A DNA stretch of 64,000 nt from positions 1 to 64,000 of the forward strand of contig MSXR01000005.1 in NCBI GenBank assembly GCA_002083655.1. Reading direction: 5' to 3'. This document shows positions 44,020 to 52,087 of this stretch, in pieces. Both the position numbers and the translations under genes were made by a program. The notes beneath the pieces were generated by a model. The model had not been told where the DNA came from and searched no databases. It saw only the letters and a list, made by a program, of their open reading frames with translations. Each line of letters begins with the position of its first letter. The stretch's first letter is position 1. The DNA is from Proteobacteria bacterium ST_bin14 (GTDB taxonomy: Bacteria > Pseudomonadota > Alphaproteobacteria > Sphingomonadales > Sphingomonadaceae).

Positions 44020-44759
44020 CAGGCCCGCACCGGCGCTGTTCGCTTGCCCGTTTCAATTCGCTCAACCAGCCCATCCTTGAAATGGATGATCGTGTTGGCA
44101 TAGGCCGCCATCTCGCCCTCATGCGTTACCATCAGCACGGTGATGCCGGTTTTGCGGTTCAAATCGGTGAGCAATTCCATGATTTCGAGCGATCGTTCCG
44201 AATCGAGGTTGCCGGTTGGTTCATCGGCCAGCAGTACATCAGGATTGGTGACGAGCGCGCGCGCAATGGCCACGCGCTGCTGCTGCCCGCCGGAAAGCTC
44301 CGCCGGGGTATGGTCCCACCACGGTGCCAGCCCGACCTTATCGAGTGCTGCCATCGCCGAATCATGCCGTTCCTTGCGCCCATCGCCCCGATACAGCAGC
44401 GGCAGTTCAACATTTTCCAGCGCAGTGGTGCGCGCGAGCAGGTTGAATCCCTGAAACACAAAACCCAGATAGCGGCGGCGCAGCAGCGCGCGTTCATCCC
44501 GGTCAAGCGCCTCGACGCGGTGGCCCTTGAACAAAAAGCTGCCTGCTGTCGGCACATCAAGACAGCCCAGGATATTCATCGTCGTCGATTTGCCCGAGCC
44601 TGATGGCCCCATCACCGCGACGAAATCCCCCGCGACGATATCAAGGTCAACACCCTTCAGCGCCTGAAACGCGGTTGGGCCGGTGCCGTAAACTTTGGTC
44701 ACGCCGCGCAACGAAATCAGGACGCGCGGATCAACCACCCCGGTTTTCACCGATGACAT
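44019..44759 (-). CDS. MacB-like ABC transporter ATPase
   Basis: A 246-residue LolD/MacB-type ATPase. Walker A is GPSGSGKSTTMNILG, the signature LSGGQQQRVAIARAL and Walker B LLADEPTGNLDS. The ATG of MSSVKTGVV lies 13 bases after the adaptor stop; the open frame above it is within the adaptor gene and Pro/Ala-rich. It powers the MacB-type permease encoded next. Confidence 0.94.
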   Translation of the reverse strand: MSSVKTGVVDPRVLISLRGVTKVYGTGPTAFQALKGVDLDIVAGDFVAVMGPSGSGKSTTMNILGCLDVPTAGSFLFKGHRVEALDRDERALLRRRYLGFVFQGFNLLARTTALENVELPLLYRGDGRKERHDSAMAALDKVGLAPWWDHTPAELSGGQQQRVAIARALVTNPDVLLADEPTGNLDSERSLEIMELLTDLNRKTGITVLMVTHEGEMAAYANTIIHFKDGLVERIETGKRTAPVRA

Positions 44760-44772
44760 TGGGGCGGGGGCG

Positions 44773-46167
44773 TTACTGGCCACTGCCCGTTCCGCTGCCC
44801 GCGCCGTTCCGGGGGCGCCCACCGGTGCGGGCGCCGGTACGGGCATCGCCAGCGGGCCCACTTGCGCCTGCGGCCAGCTGCCCCGTGACGACCTTCATGC
44901 CAACCTTCAGCTGGCCACCGGTTATCTCGGTCATCGCTCCGTTGGTGTCGCCGGTGACAACCGATACCGATTTCAAGCCGCCGTCGGCCTGCAGAACCGA
45001 CACGCTTTGGGTTGATCCCTTGCCAATTGTCGCCGTGCGTTCCGCGCCACCGCGGCGCAGGCGTGGCGGGCCAAATGCGCTGGCGATGCCGCCCGCTTGC
45101 GCGGAGGATGCCCCTTCACCGGGGCGAAACCGCAGCGCCGCGTTGGGGATCAGCAAAACGCCGTTTTTCTCGGTCGTGGTGATATCCGCCGTCGCCGTCA
45201 TCCCCGGCCGCAACCGGATTTGCGGGTTGGACACTGCTAATGTCGCGCTATAGCTAACCACTTGGTTTGCAGACGCTGTCGTGGTCGCCGTTTGAGCCGA
45301 CAGGTTGGAACCCAGATTCACCCGCGTAATGGTTGCCGGAAAGCTTTCGCCAGGAAACGCATCGACGGTAAAGGTCGCCTTCTGTCCGGCCTGCACTTCA
45401 CCCACATCAGCTTCATCAATCGCGACTTCGAGCTTCATCTGCGTCAGATCTTCGGCAATCACGAACAAGGTTGGCGTGTTGAACGATGCAGCCACCGTCT
45501 GGCCCGGCTCAACCTGGCGCGCGAGGATGACGCCGTTGACGGGCGAGCGGATAACCGCGCGGACCAGATTATACTGGTTGGACGACAAGGTTGCCCGCGC
45601 CGCGCCGACATTGGCCTGGGTTGCGCGCACATTGGCCACCGCCCGGGCACGATCGGCAATCGCCTGCTCCATTTCGGTCTTGGAAGGAACCCGGCCGTTC
45701 GACAACCGGCTGACTTCCTCCAACCGCGCCAGTTGCGCGCTCGATTGCGCTAGCGTTGCCTGGGCCTGTGCCACCGACGCAATCGCCGAGCTCAACTGCG
45801 CGCCGCTTTGGTTTACCGAATCCTGAAACCGGGTGGGATCGATGATCGCAATCGGCTGGCCCTTTGCCACCCGGTCATTCACATCAACCAGCACCCTGGC
45901 CACAAGGCCGGAAACTTCGGAGCCGACATCGACCTGATTGGTGGGCGCAAGCTTGCCCGTCGCCGATACTGACACGACCAGCGCGCCCTTTTCCGCCGTT
46001 TCCGTCGCGTAATTGGGTTTTGGTGCAGGCGCAAACAGGCGCACGCCCAGCAGGATCAGCAGCAGCACGCCAATGGCGACCAATACCCATTTGACGATCT
46101 TGCGCCAGGCCGGCACCTCGCGCTTGCCCAGAAAATCGTTGAGGTCAGTGGTGGTTGCGTCGGCCAT
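44773..46167 (-). CDS. macA: MacA-like periplasmic adaptor (HlyD/RND membrane fusion protein)
   Basis: A 464-residue adaptor with one N-terminal membrane segment (KWVLVAIGVLLLILLGVRLF), a lipoyl-like half (VSVSATGKLAPTNQVDVGSE), a coiled-coil hairpin around residues 110-190, and a beta-barrel ending in a Gly/Arg-rich tail (GARTGGRPRNGAGSGTG). It links the MacB-type transporter to the outer-membrane channel. It starts the three-gene export unit after the TolC-like gene, 14 bases apart. Confidence 0.93.
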   Translation of the reverse strand: MADATTTDLNDFLGKREVPAWRKIVKWVLVAIGVLLLILLGVRLFAPAPKPNYATETAEKGALVVSVSATGKLAPTNQVDVGSEVSGLVARVLVDVNDRVAKGQPIAIIDPTRFQDSVNQSGAQLSSAIASVAQAQATLAQSSAQLARLEEVSRLSNGRVPSKTEMEQAIADRARAVANVRATQANVGAARATLSSNQYNLVRAVIRSPVNGVILARQVEPGQTVAASFNTPTLFVIAEDLTQMKLEVAIDEADVGEVQAGQKATFTVDAFPGESFPATITRVNLGSNLSAQTATTTASANQVVSYSATLAVSNPQIRLRPGMTATADITTTEKNGVLLIPNAALRFRPGEGASSAQAGGIASAFGPPRLRRGGAERTATIGKGSTQSVSVLQADGGLKSVSVVTGDTNGAMTEITGGQLKVGMKVVTGQLAAGASGPAGDARTGARTGGRPRNGAGSGTGSGQ

Positions 46168-46181
46168 GTCGTTTCCTGCGG

Positions 46182-47630
46182 CTATTTTGCGGGCGCGGTA
46201 AGGGACGAAATCGACGGCGGGTTAGCGCTGTCCCACCCGCCGCCCAGCGCCAGATAGAGTTGCACCAGCGCCTGCGCCCGGTCTGCGCGCACATTGCTCA
46301 ACCCGTTCTGTGCGGTGAACAGCGCGCTCTCGCTGGTGTTGAGCCGGGTGATATCGGTAAGTCCCGCGCGGTACTGGCTGCGGGCAAGCACGGCGGCGTT
46401 GGTGGATGCATCCAGTGCCGTTGCAAAATCCTGCTCGCGCGCGGTGGCGGTTTGCAGCGCGGTCAGCGCGTTTTCCACATCCTCCAGCGCGCGCAGCACG
46501 CTTTGCTTATACGCCGCAAACGCCCCTTCGGCAGCGGCACGGCGCGACCGGACGATCGAACGGTTTCGACCCGCATCAAAAATTGTCTGGGCAATGCTGC
46601 CAAATACCCGGCCTGTGATGATGTCAGTCAGCCGATCGATCATGCCGGCATTGGTGCTGATGCTCGCCGTCAGGTTCAGCACGGGATAAAGCTGCGCCTT
46701 GGCAACGCCAATCTGCGCGGTCGCCGCCGCCAGATTACGTTCGGCGACCAGCACATCAGGGCGCAGCCGGATGATGTCGGCAGGAATACCCACCGGCACG
46801 CTATCTGGCCCCCGCGGGATCGGCTGGGTGGCAGCAAGTTCAGCCTTCAGCGCGCCGGGGGCTTGCCCCGTCAACACCCCAAGTCGGTTGGCTGCTTGCT
46901 GAAAGCTTTGTTCAAGCAATGGCACCTGCGTCGCGGTCTGCGCGCGCTGCGAGCGGGTTTGTTCGGTATCAAAAGACGATACCAGCCCGGCCTGCATCCG
47001 AAAGCCGACAATCTCCAGATTATCGTCCTGAATGGCCAGCGACCCGCGCGTTATCGCCAGATTGGCCTGTGCTGCGCGGGCGATGATATAGTTGCGGGCA
47101 ACTTCCGACGCGGTCGAATTGCGCACCTGCGCCACGCTGTACGCGCTGGACGCCTGGCTTGCGCGACTGGCCTCAATCCCGCGCCGCACGCCACCGAACA
47201 AATCGACCTGGTACGACGCATCCGTACTGAGCGCGTAGTTTTCGTTGGTGATGCCCGCGTCGGTAATGTTGCCGAAGCTTTGCCCGCGAATATTGATGTT
47301 GCGCGAATAGCTGGTCGACCCCCGCACCGTGGGAAACAACCCGGCGTTGGACTGGACCAAAGCCTCCCGCGCCTGGCGCAACCGCGCGACCGCCTGATCG
47401 ATATCGAGATTTTGTTTCAGCGCCAGTTCAATGATGGCCGTCAGTTGCGGGTCGTTGAAGCTTGTCCACCAGCGCTGGCCATCGCCCACGGCCCCCGGCG
47501 CTGCGGGCGTCGAATAACTTTCCGGCACGGCCAGCCGGGCGGGGCTGGGCGGCGCATAATTGGGGCCTACCGCACATGCGCTGAGCATGAGGGCAAGCAG
47601 CGATGACGGGATAAATTTTAGGCGAACCAT
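46182..47630 (-). CDS. Outer-membrane efflux lipoprotein, NodT/TolC type
   Basis: A 482-residue RND-type outer-membrane factor. The lipobox is LALMLSACAVG, giving an N-terminal lipid anchor. Two TolC/OEP repeats follow (ALKQNLDIDQAVARLRQARE and YPVLNLTASISTNAG). It is first in the minus-strand unit with the adaptor and MacB-type transporter, so the four genes likely make one tripartite exporter. The ATG of MVRLKFIPS is used. The 128 bases between it and the pccA stop show no gene. Confidence 0.93.
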   Translation of the reverse strand: MVRLKFIPSSLLALMLSACAVGPNYAPPSPARLAVPESYSTPAAPGAVGDGQRWWTSFNDPQLTAIIELALKQNLDIDQAVARLRQAREALVQSNAGLFPTVRGSTSYSRNINIRGQSFGNITDAGITNENYALSTDASYQVDLFGGVRRGIEASRASQASSAYSVAQVRNSTASEVARNYIIARAAQANLAITRGSLAIQDDNLEIVGFRMQAGLVSSFDTEQTRSQRAQTATQVPLLEQSFQQAANRLGVLTGQAPGALKAELAATQPIPRGPDSVPVGIPADIIRLRPDVLVAERNLAAATAQIGVAKAQLYPVLNLTASISTNAGMIDRLTDIITGRVFGSIAQTIFDAGRNRSIVRSRRAAAEGAFAAYKQSVLRALEDVENALTALQTATAREQDFATALDASTNAAVLARSQYRAGLTDITRLNTSESALFTAQNGLSNVRADRAQALVQLYLALGGGWDSANPPSISSLTAPAK

Positions 47631-47758
47631 GACGGCGGCGTATCGACGTAAAGGATCACCGTCCAACGGAAAATTGTCGCAATTTGTACGGGATCGCAGG
47701 ATCGTTCGGTTATCATTGCGACCGTGTAGCGGTTGACGTAGCGACAGGCGCAAGCCCT

Positions 47759-49894
47759 TTATTCGATCTCCAGAATTACAGCATCAACCGCCAGGCTGTC
47801 ACCCGGCGCGGCGCTTACCGATTTCACCACGCCCGATTTTTCGGCGCGCAGGATGTTTTCCATCTTCATCGCCTCCACCACCGCCAGCGGCTGGCCAAGC
47901 TCGACCTTGTCGCCTGCCGCCACATCCAGCCGCATCAGCAATCCGGGCATCGGACACAGCAGGAACCGCGACAGATCGGGCGGTATTTTTTCGATCAGGT
48001 GGCGGGCATAGGGGGCGACATGCGCGGGCAGCACGCGCACGAGATGGCTTGCGCCGCGCGTGGTGAGCTTGAAACCGGTCCGCGTGCGGGCAAGCCGCAC
48101 GATCAGCGGTTCTCCGTCAATTTCGGCTTCCACCACACGGTCGCCCGGTGTGTATTCCATCGCCAAGTCTAGCGGGGTGCCATCGACGGTGATCTCGTCC
48201 TCGTCCAGCTCGATATTGTGATCGACGCCGACAATACGGACCGTCCAGTCAGCGGGTGGCTGCAGCCGGTCGCCCAATTGTCCGTCGGTGCGCCGTGCAC
48301 GATCTGCCTCTGCCGTGGCGGCAAAGGCGGCAATGGCCGCGAGGGCGCGCAACAGATCGGGACTGGCAGGGGCGCCGTGGAAACCGTCGGGATATTCCTC
48401 GGCAATGAAGCCCGTGGTGATGTTGCCTGATCGAAAGCGCGGGTGCTGCATCAGCGCCGACAGGAAATCCAGGTTATGCCCTGGCCCCTCAATCTCGAAG
48501 GCATCGAGGGCGCCGATCTGCGCATCGATCGCCGCCTCGCGCGTGGGTGCCCAGGTGATCAGCTTGGCGATCATCGGGTCATAGAAAATGCTGACCTCCC
48601 CGCCCTCCTGCACGCCATCATCGACGCGAATATAGGGTAAATCCTCCCCGGCACGGGGAGGGGGACCGCCCGGCGCAGCCGGGGGGTGGAGGGGGCCATC
48701 CGCAAGCGCTGCACTTTGCGGCCCGCCCCCTCCGTCAGCCGCGTTGCGGCTGCCACCTCCCCGTGAACGGGGAGGAGTGTAGGGCGTATCCTCGCTGTCC
48801 GGCGGGCCATAACGCACCAGCCGCCCGATGCTGGGCAGGAACCCGCGATAGGGATCCTCAGCATAGACGCGATTCTCGATCGCCCAGCCGTTGATGCCGA
48901 TATCGGCTTGGGTGAAGGGCAGCGCCTCCCCCGCTGCGACGCGGATCATCTGCTCGACCAGGTCGATGCCGGTAATTGCCTCGGTTACTGGATGCTCCAC
49001 CTGCAGCCGGGTGTTCATTTCGAGGAAATAGAAGCCCTCCCCCGTCGTATCGGCGCCCGACACGATCAGTTCGACCGTGCCTGCGCTGTAGTAACCCACC
49101 GCGCGGGCGAGTGCGACCGCCTGCTCGCCCATCGCCTTGCGCATCTTGGGCGTGACGAAGGGCGACGGCGCTTCCTCGACCACTTTCTGGTGGCGGCGCT
49201 GGATGCTGCATTCGCGCTCGTTGAGGTAGATGATGTTGCCGTGCTGATCGCCGATCAGCTGGATTTCGATGTGGCGCGGGGTTTCGATGAATTTTTCGAT
49301 GAACACGCGGTCATCCCCGAACGACGCCAGCCCCTCGCGCTTGGTCGCCTCAAAACCTTCGCGCACGTCCTGCTCGGAATAGGCCAGCCGCATCCCCTTG
49401 CCGCCGCCGCCTGCGGACGCTTTCATCATGACGGGGAAGCCGATGTCCTTGGCGATCTTCACCGCCTCCTCGGTATCGGCAATCTCGCCCAGAAAACCGG
49501 GAACGACATTGACCCCTGCCGCCTTGGCGAGCTTTTTCGATTCGATCTTGTCGCCCATCGCGGCGATCGCGCCCGGCGGTGGGCCAACAAAGGCGATCCC
49601 GGCCTCGGCACAAGCGCGCGCGAAACTTTCGCGTTCGGACAGGAAACCATAGCCGGGGTGAATGCAATCCGCGCCCGTCGCCTTGGCGGCGGCGAGGATG
49701 AGATCGGCCTTGAGATAGGATTCCGCCGCCGGTGCCGGCCCGAGCCGCACGGCTTCGTCCGCCATCAGGACATGGGGGGAGCGCGCATCGGCGTCGGAGT
49801 ACACCGCGACGGTGGCAAGACCCATCCGCTTGGCCGTGCGGAACACGCGGCAGGCGATTTCACCACGATTGGCGACGAGGATTTTTTTGAGCAT
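47759..49894 (-). CDS. pccA: Propionyl-CoA carboxylase alpha (biotin carboxylase + BCCP) subunit
   Basis: A 711-residue biotin carboxylase-BCCP chain that pairs with PccB (56724-58250). It has ILVANRGEIACRVFRTAKRM, the GGGGKGMRLAYSEQDV loop, EMNTRLQVEHPVTEAITG, a BT domain, and EAMKMENIL with the biotin lysine at about residue 677, 35 from the end. It is some 45 residues longer than normal because residues 373-418 are a translated palindromic repeat (YTPPRSRGGGSRNAADGGGG and onward). The frame is kept. The ATG overlaps the stop of the small gene upstream (TAATG). Confidence 0.93.
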   Translation of the reverse strand: MLKKILVANRGEIACRVFRTAKRMGLATVAVYSDADARSPHVLMADEAVRLGPAPAAESYLKADLILAAAKATGADCIHPGYGFLSERESFARACAEAGIAFVGPPPGAIAAMGDKIESKKLAKAAGVNVVPGFLGEIADTEEAVKIAKDIGFPVMMKASAGGGGKGMRLAYSEQDVREGFEATKREGLASFGDDRVFIEKFIETPRHIEIQLIGDQHGNIIYLNERECSIQRRHQKVVEEAPSPFVTPKMRKAMGEQAVALARAVGYYSAGTVELIVSGADTTGEGFYFLEMNTRLQVEHPVTEAITGIDLVEQMIRVAAGEALPFTQADIGINGWAIENRVYAEDPYRGFLPSIGRLVRYGPPDSEDTPYTPPRSRGGGSRNAADGGGGPQSAALADGPLHPPAAPGGPPPRAGEDLPYIRVDDGVQEGGEVSIFYDPMIAKLITWAPTREAAIDAQIGALDAFEIEGPGHNLDFLSALMQHPRFRSGNITTGFIAEEYPDGFHGAPASPDLLRALAAIAAFAATAEADRARRTDGQLGDRLQPPADWTVRIVGVDHNIELDEDEITVDGTPLDLAMEYTPGDRVVEAEIDGEPLIVRLARTRTGFKLTTRGASHLVRVLPAHVAPYARHLIEKIPPDLSRFLLCPMPGLLMRLDVAAGDKVELGQPLAVVEAMKMENILRAEKSGVVKSVSAAPGDSLAVDAVILEIE
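48642..48777. repeat. In-frame nested palindromic doublet inside pccA (family H)
   Basis: The outer pair TCCTCCCCGGCACGGGGAGG and CCTCCCCGTGAACGGGGAGG encloses an inner pair of CCCCC/GGGGG runs with GCAGCCGGGGGGTGG facing CCACC-type sequence. It is about 136 bases long and translated. Confidence 0.87.
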
Positions 49895-50136
49895 TATCGA
49901 TGATCCGAATTTGAAGGCGCACGAAGCGCCAAGAAAGCCAGTGCGCAGGTTGCAATGGCGAACACGAGAGATACTCCGGCGAAGAACAGTCCGAATGGCG
50001 CAACACATTCGGCCCACAGGTTGCCGAACTGTTCGCAGCGCGACGCTTCGCGATCGGCCATCGTCATTACAACCAAGCCATAGCAAGCCCACGCAATGAA
50101 AAGCGCCAACAGGGCAAGTGCTCGTTGCTTCGTCAC
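49894..50136 (-). CDS. Small membrane protein coupled to pccA
   Basis: An 80-residue protein with two membrane segments (ALALLALFIAWACYGLVVMT and FGLFFAGVSLVFAIATCALAF) and two cysteines between them. The GTG start is the first after a palindromic doublet, and the stop overlaps the pccA start (TAATG). The frame continues upstream into the repeat, which I exclude. No family is recognised. Coupling to pccA argues that it is translated. Confidence 0.65.
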   Translation of the reverse strand: MTKQRALALLALFIAWACYGLVVMTMADREASRCEQFGNLWAECVAPFGLFFAGVSLVFAIATCALAFLALRAPSNSDHR

Positions 50137-50162
50137 GCCGCCAGCCTGAGTTTCAATTCTGC

Positions 50163-50252
50163 GTCGCCCCGGACTTGTTCCGGGGCCCACGCCTCCACCC
50201 GCAACGCCAAAGCTGATTGCTCGGTGGACCCCGGATCAAGTCCGGGGTGACG
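50163..50252. repeat. Palindromic doublet (family D)
   Basis: CCCCGGACTTGTTCCGGGGC and its inverted partner CCCCGGATCAAGTCCGGGGT lie about 40 bases apart between the DUF2442 gene and the small membrane gene. Confidence 0.87.
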
Positions 50253-50269
50253 GTTGGGGTTTGGGGTGG

Positions 50270-50530
50270 TCACGCCGCCTTCACCGCCGGTGCCCCGCGC
50301 AACAACCCTTCGGTGCTCAAATCCTCATCGAGGGCAGGCCAATGGATGCCATAGCCCGCCCCGGCCTTTTCCCAGTGCCCGCGCTGCTCCACCGTCGCGT
50401 GCAACAATCGCGGATACCAAGCGAGCGGCACCGAAATCGTGCGCCCGTCCATCAGATCGACGATCAGACTCGCTTCATCGAAGCGCACGTCGAGAACGCG
50501 CTCGTCAGTGACTTTAGCCGAAATATTCAT
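50270..50530 (-). CDS. DUF2442 protein
   Basis: An 86-residue DUF2442 protein. The core reads DLMDGRTISVPLAWYPRLLH, then GYGIHWPALDEDLSTEGLL, both typical. DUF2442 proteins are small, often found next to DUF4160 as here, and the pair has been suspected to be toxin-antitoxin-like without proof. Its start overlaps the end of the DUF4160 gene by 17 bases. The C-terminal residues run into the adjacent repeat only at the last few codons. Confidence 0.88.
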   Translation of the reverse strand: MNISAKVTDERVLDVRFDEASLIVDLMDGRTISVPLAWYPRLLHATVEQRGHWEKAGAGYGIHWPALDEDLSTEGLLRGAPAVKAA

Positions 50531-50747
50531 GCCATGCCTCCGCCAGCATTATCCGGTTCGCTTCAACCATGGCGACAATGCCACCAATTTCATGCGCCCG
50601 AAAGCCTCGGCTTTTCGCGACTTCTACTGGATCGAGCCAAACCTTAATCGTCGCCGCGCCCCGATCGATGTGAATGTGCGGCGGCTCGTTTGGCTCGTGG
50701 CTGTAGAAATAGAAGCGGAACCCGCCAATGCGCAGAACCGTCGGCAT
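50514..50747 (-). CDS. DUF4160 protein
   Basis: A 77-residue DUF4160 protein (PTVLRIGGFRFYFYSHEPNE, then PPHIHIDRGAATIKVWLDPV). The HEPxEPPHIHV-type motif is diagnostic. It overlaps the DUF2442 gene and directly abuts the bioB stop. The pair has been placed inside an otherwise metabolic run, which fits an acquired two-gene unit. Confidence 0.88.
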   Translation of the reverse strand: MPTVLRIGGFRFYFYSHEPNEPPHIHIDRGAATIKVWLDPVEVAKSRGFRAHEIGGIVAMVEANRIMLAEAWHEYFG

Positions 50748-51749
50748 TCACGCCGCCGCCACCCGCATCGGCTCCTCGCCCATCATCGGCCGCAGGCCCA
50801 GCCGCTCGAACATCGCGCCGTCTGCGCTGTCGCCGCGGTTGCCAGTAGTAAGCAATTTGTCGCCGGTAAAAATCGAGTTTGCGCCTGCCATGAAGCATAG
50901 CGCCTGTGTCGCCTCGGACATCGATTCTCGCCCCGCGCTCAGCCGCACCATGCTCAGCGGCATGGTGATCCGCGCCACCGCCACCGTGCGCACAAATTCA
51001 ATATCGTCGATTTTCGCCATCGGCGTATCGCTAAGCATATCGCCCAGCACCGTGCCCTTCACCGGCACCAGCGCATTCACCGGCACGCTTTCGGGATGCT
51101 TCGGCAAGGTGGCGAGGGCATGGACGAAACCCACCCGGTCGCTACGCGTCTCCCCCATGCCGACGATACCGCCGCAGCACACGTTAATCCCCGCCTGCCG
51201 CACATTTTCCAGCGTATCGAGCCGGTCCGCAAAGGTGCGCGTGGTGATGACGTTGCTGTAATTTTCCGGCGAGGTATCGATATTATGGTTGTAGTAATCG
51301 AGCCCCGCAGCGGCAAGTTGCTGCGCCTGATGCGGCTCCAGCATGCCGAGCGTCATGCAGGTTTCCAGCCCCATCGCTTTCACGCCTTCGACCATCGCGA
51401 TCACCGCGCCCATGTCGCGGTCCTTGGGGTTGCGCCACGCGGCGCCCATGCAGAAACGCTGCGATCCGCTCGCCTTGGCTTCAGCGGCGGCGGCGAGCAC
51501 GGCCGCCACCTCCATTAGCTTATCGGCCTTCAGCCCGCTGTCGGCAGATGTGGACTGCGAGCAGTAACCGCAATCCTCCGGGCAGCCGCCGGTCTTGATC
51601 GACAAAAGCGTGCAAAGCTGCACCTCTCCGGCCGCATGGTTTGCGCGGTGAACAGTCTGCGCGCGGAACATCAGTTCGTCGAACGGCAGATCGAACAGCG
51701 CTGCGATTTCGGTGCGGGTCCAGTCGGTTCGGCAGCCTGGCTTCATCAT
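50748..51749 (-). CDS. bioB: Biotin synthase
   Basis: A 333-residue radical-SAM enzyme that inserts sulfur into dethiobiotin. The SAM-cluster motif is GGCPEDCGYCSQS, and the auxiliary cluster residues lie in NHNIDTSPENYSNVITTRTF and the GINVCCGGIVGMGE segment. MMKPGCRTDW is the start, with AAGGA upstream; it overlaps the stop of the membrane-protein gene (ATGA). Its place in the propionyl-CoA carboxylase cluster fits biotin supply to PccA and MccA. Confidence 0.95.
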   Translation of the reverse strand: MMKPGCRTDWTRTEIAALFDLPFDELMFRAQTVHRANHAAGEVQLCTLLSIKTGGCPEDCGYCSQSTSADSGLKADKLMEVAAVLAAAAEAKASGSQRFCMGAAWRNPKDRDMGAVIAMVEGVKAMGLETCMTLGMLEPHQAQQLAAAGLDYYNHNIDTSPENYSNVITTRTFADRLDTLENVRQAGINVCCGGIVGMGETRSDRVGFVHALATLPKHPESVPVNALVPVKGTVLGDMLSDTPMAKIDDIEFVRTVAVARITMPLSMVRLSAGRESMSEATQALCFMAGANSIFTGDKLLTTGNRGDSADGAMFERLGLRPMMGEEPMRVAAA

Positions 51750-52087
51750 CACGTCCTTAACGATCCAAAAAACAGATACATAAACATACCAAGGCCGACG
51801 GATAGCAACAGCGGCGCTGCATGACGATAGCGGTCGAAATGGGGCTTTATCGGCTGCCGCGTATATCGTGCATCTACGATCATGCCCGATGCGATGAACG
51901 AGCTGAATGCCGCCAGCCCAATCACCACCATCGCCATGACAACCAGTATTTCCTGACGCCCGGACACCTTGTCGGCGAGTGCTGCGACGCCACCCAGCGA
52001 AAAAAGGCATAATGTCGTCAGGTGCTTCAGATAGTCATACAAGATCGCCTGGCCATCATGCGCCATGGGCTCATCATCGTCGCTCAC
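51749..52087 (-). CDS. Small membrane protein between scpA and bioB
   Basis: A 112-residue protein with three membrane segments (LCLFSLGGVAALADK, VVMAMVVIGLAAFSSFIASG, and LLLSVGLGMFMYLFFG) and a charged N-terminus. It overlaps both neighbours by ATGA and so is translated with them. I do not recognise the family. Its composition is a little less GC-rich than scpA and bioB. Confidence 0.7.
   Translation of the reverse strand: MSDDDEPMAHDGQAILYDYLKHLTTLCLFSLGGVAALADKVSGRQEILVVMAMVVIGLAAFSSFIASGMIVDARYTRQPIKPHFDRYRHAAPLLLSVGLGMFMYLFFGSLRT

Noticed and set aside
46155..47606. 483-codon open frame opposite the TolC-like gene
   Set aside because: It is the antisense of a clear outer-membrane factor; composition is Arg/Gly/Cys-rich with no domain.
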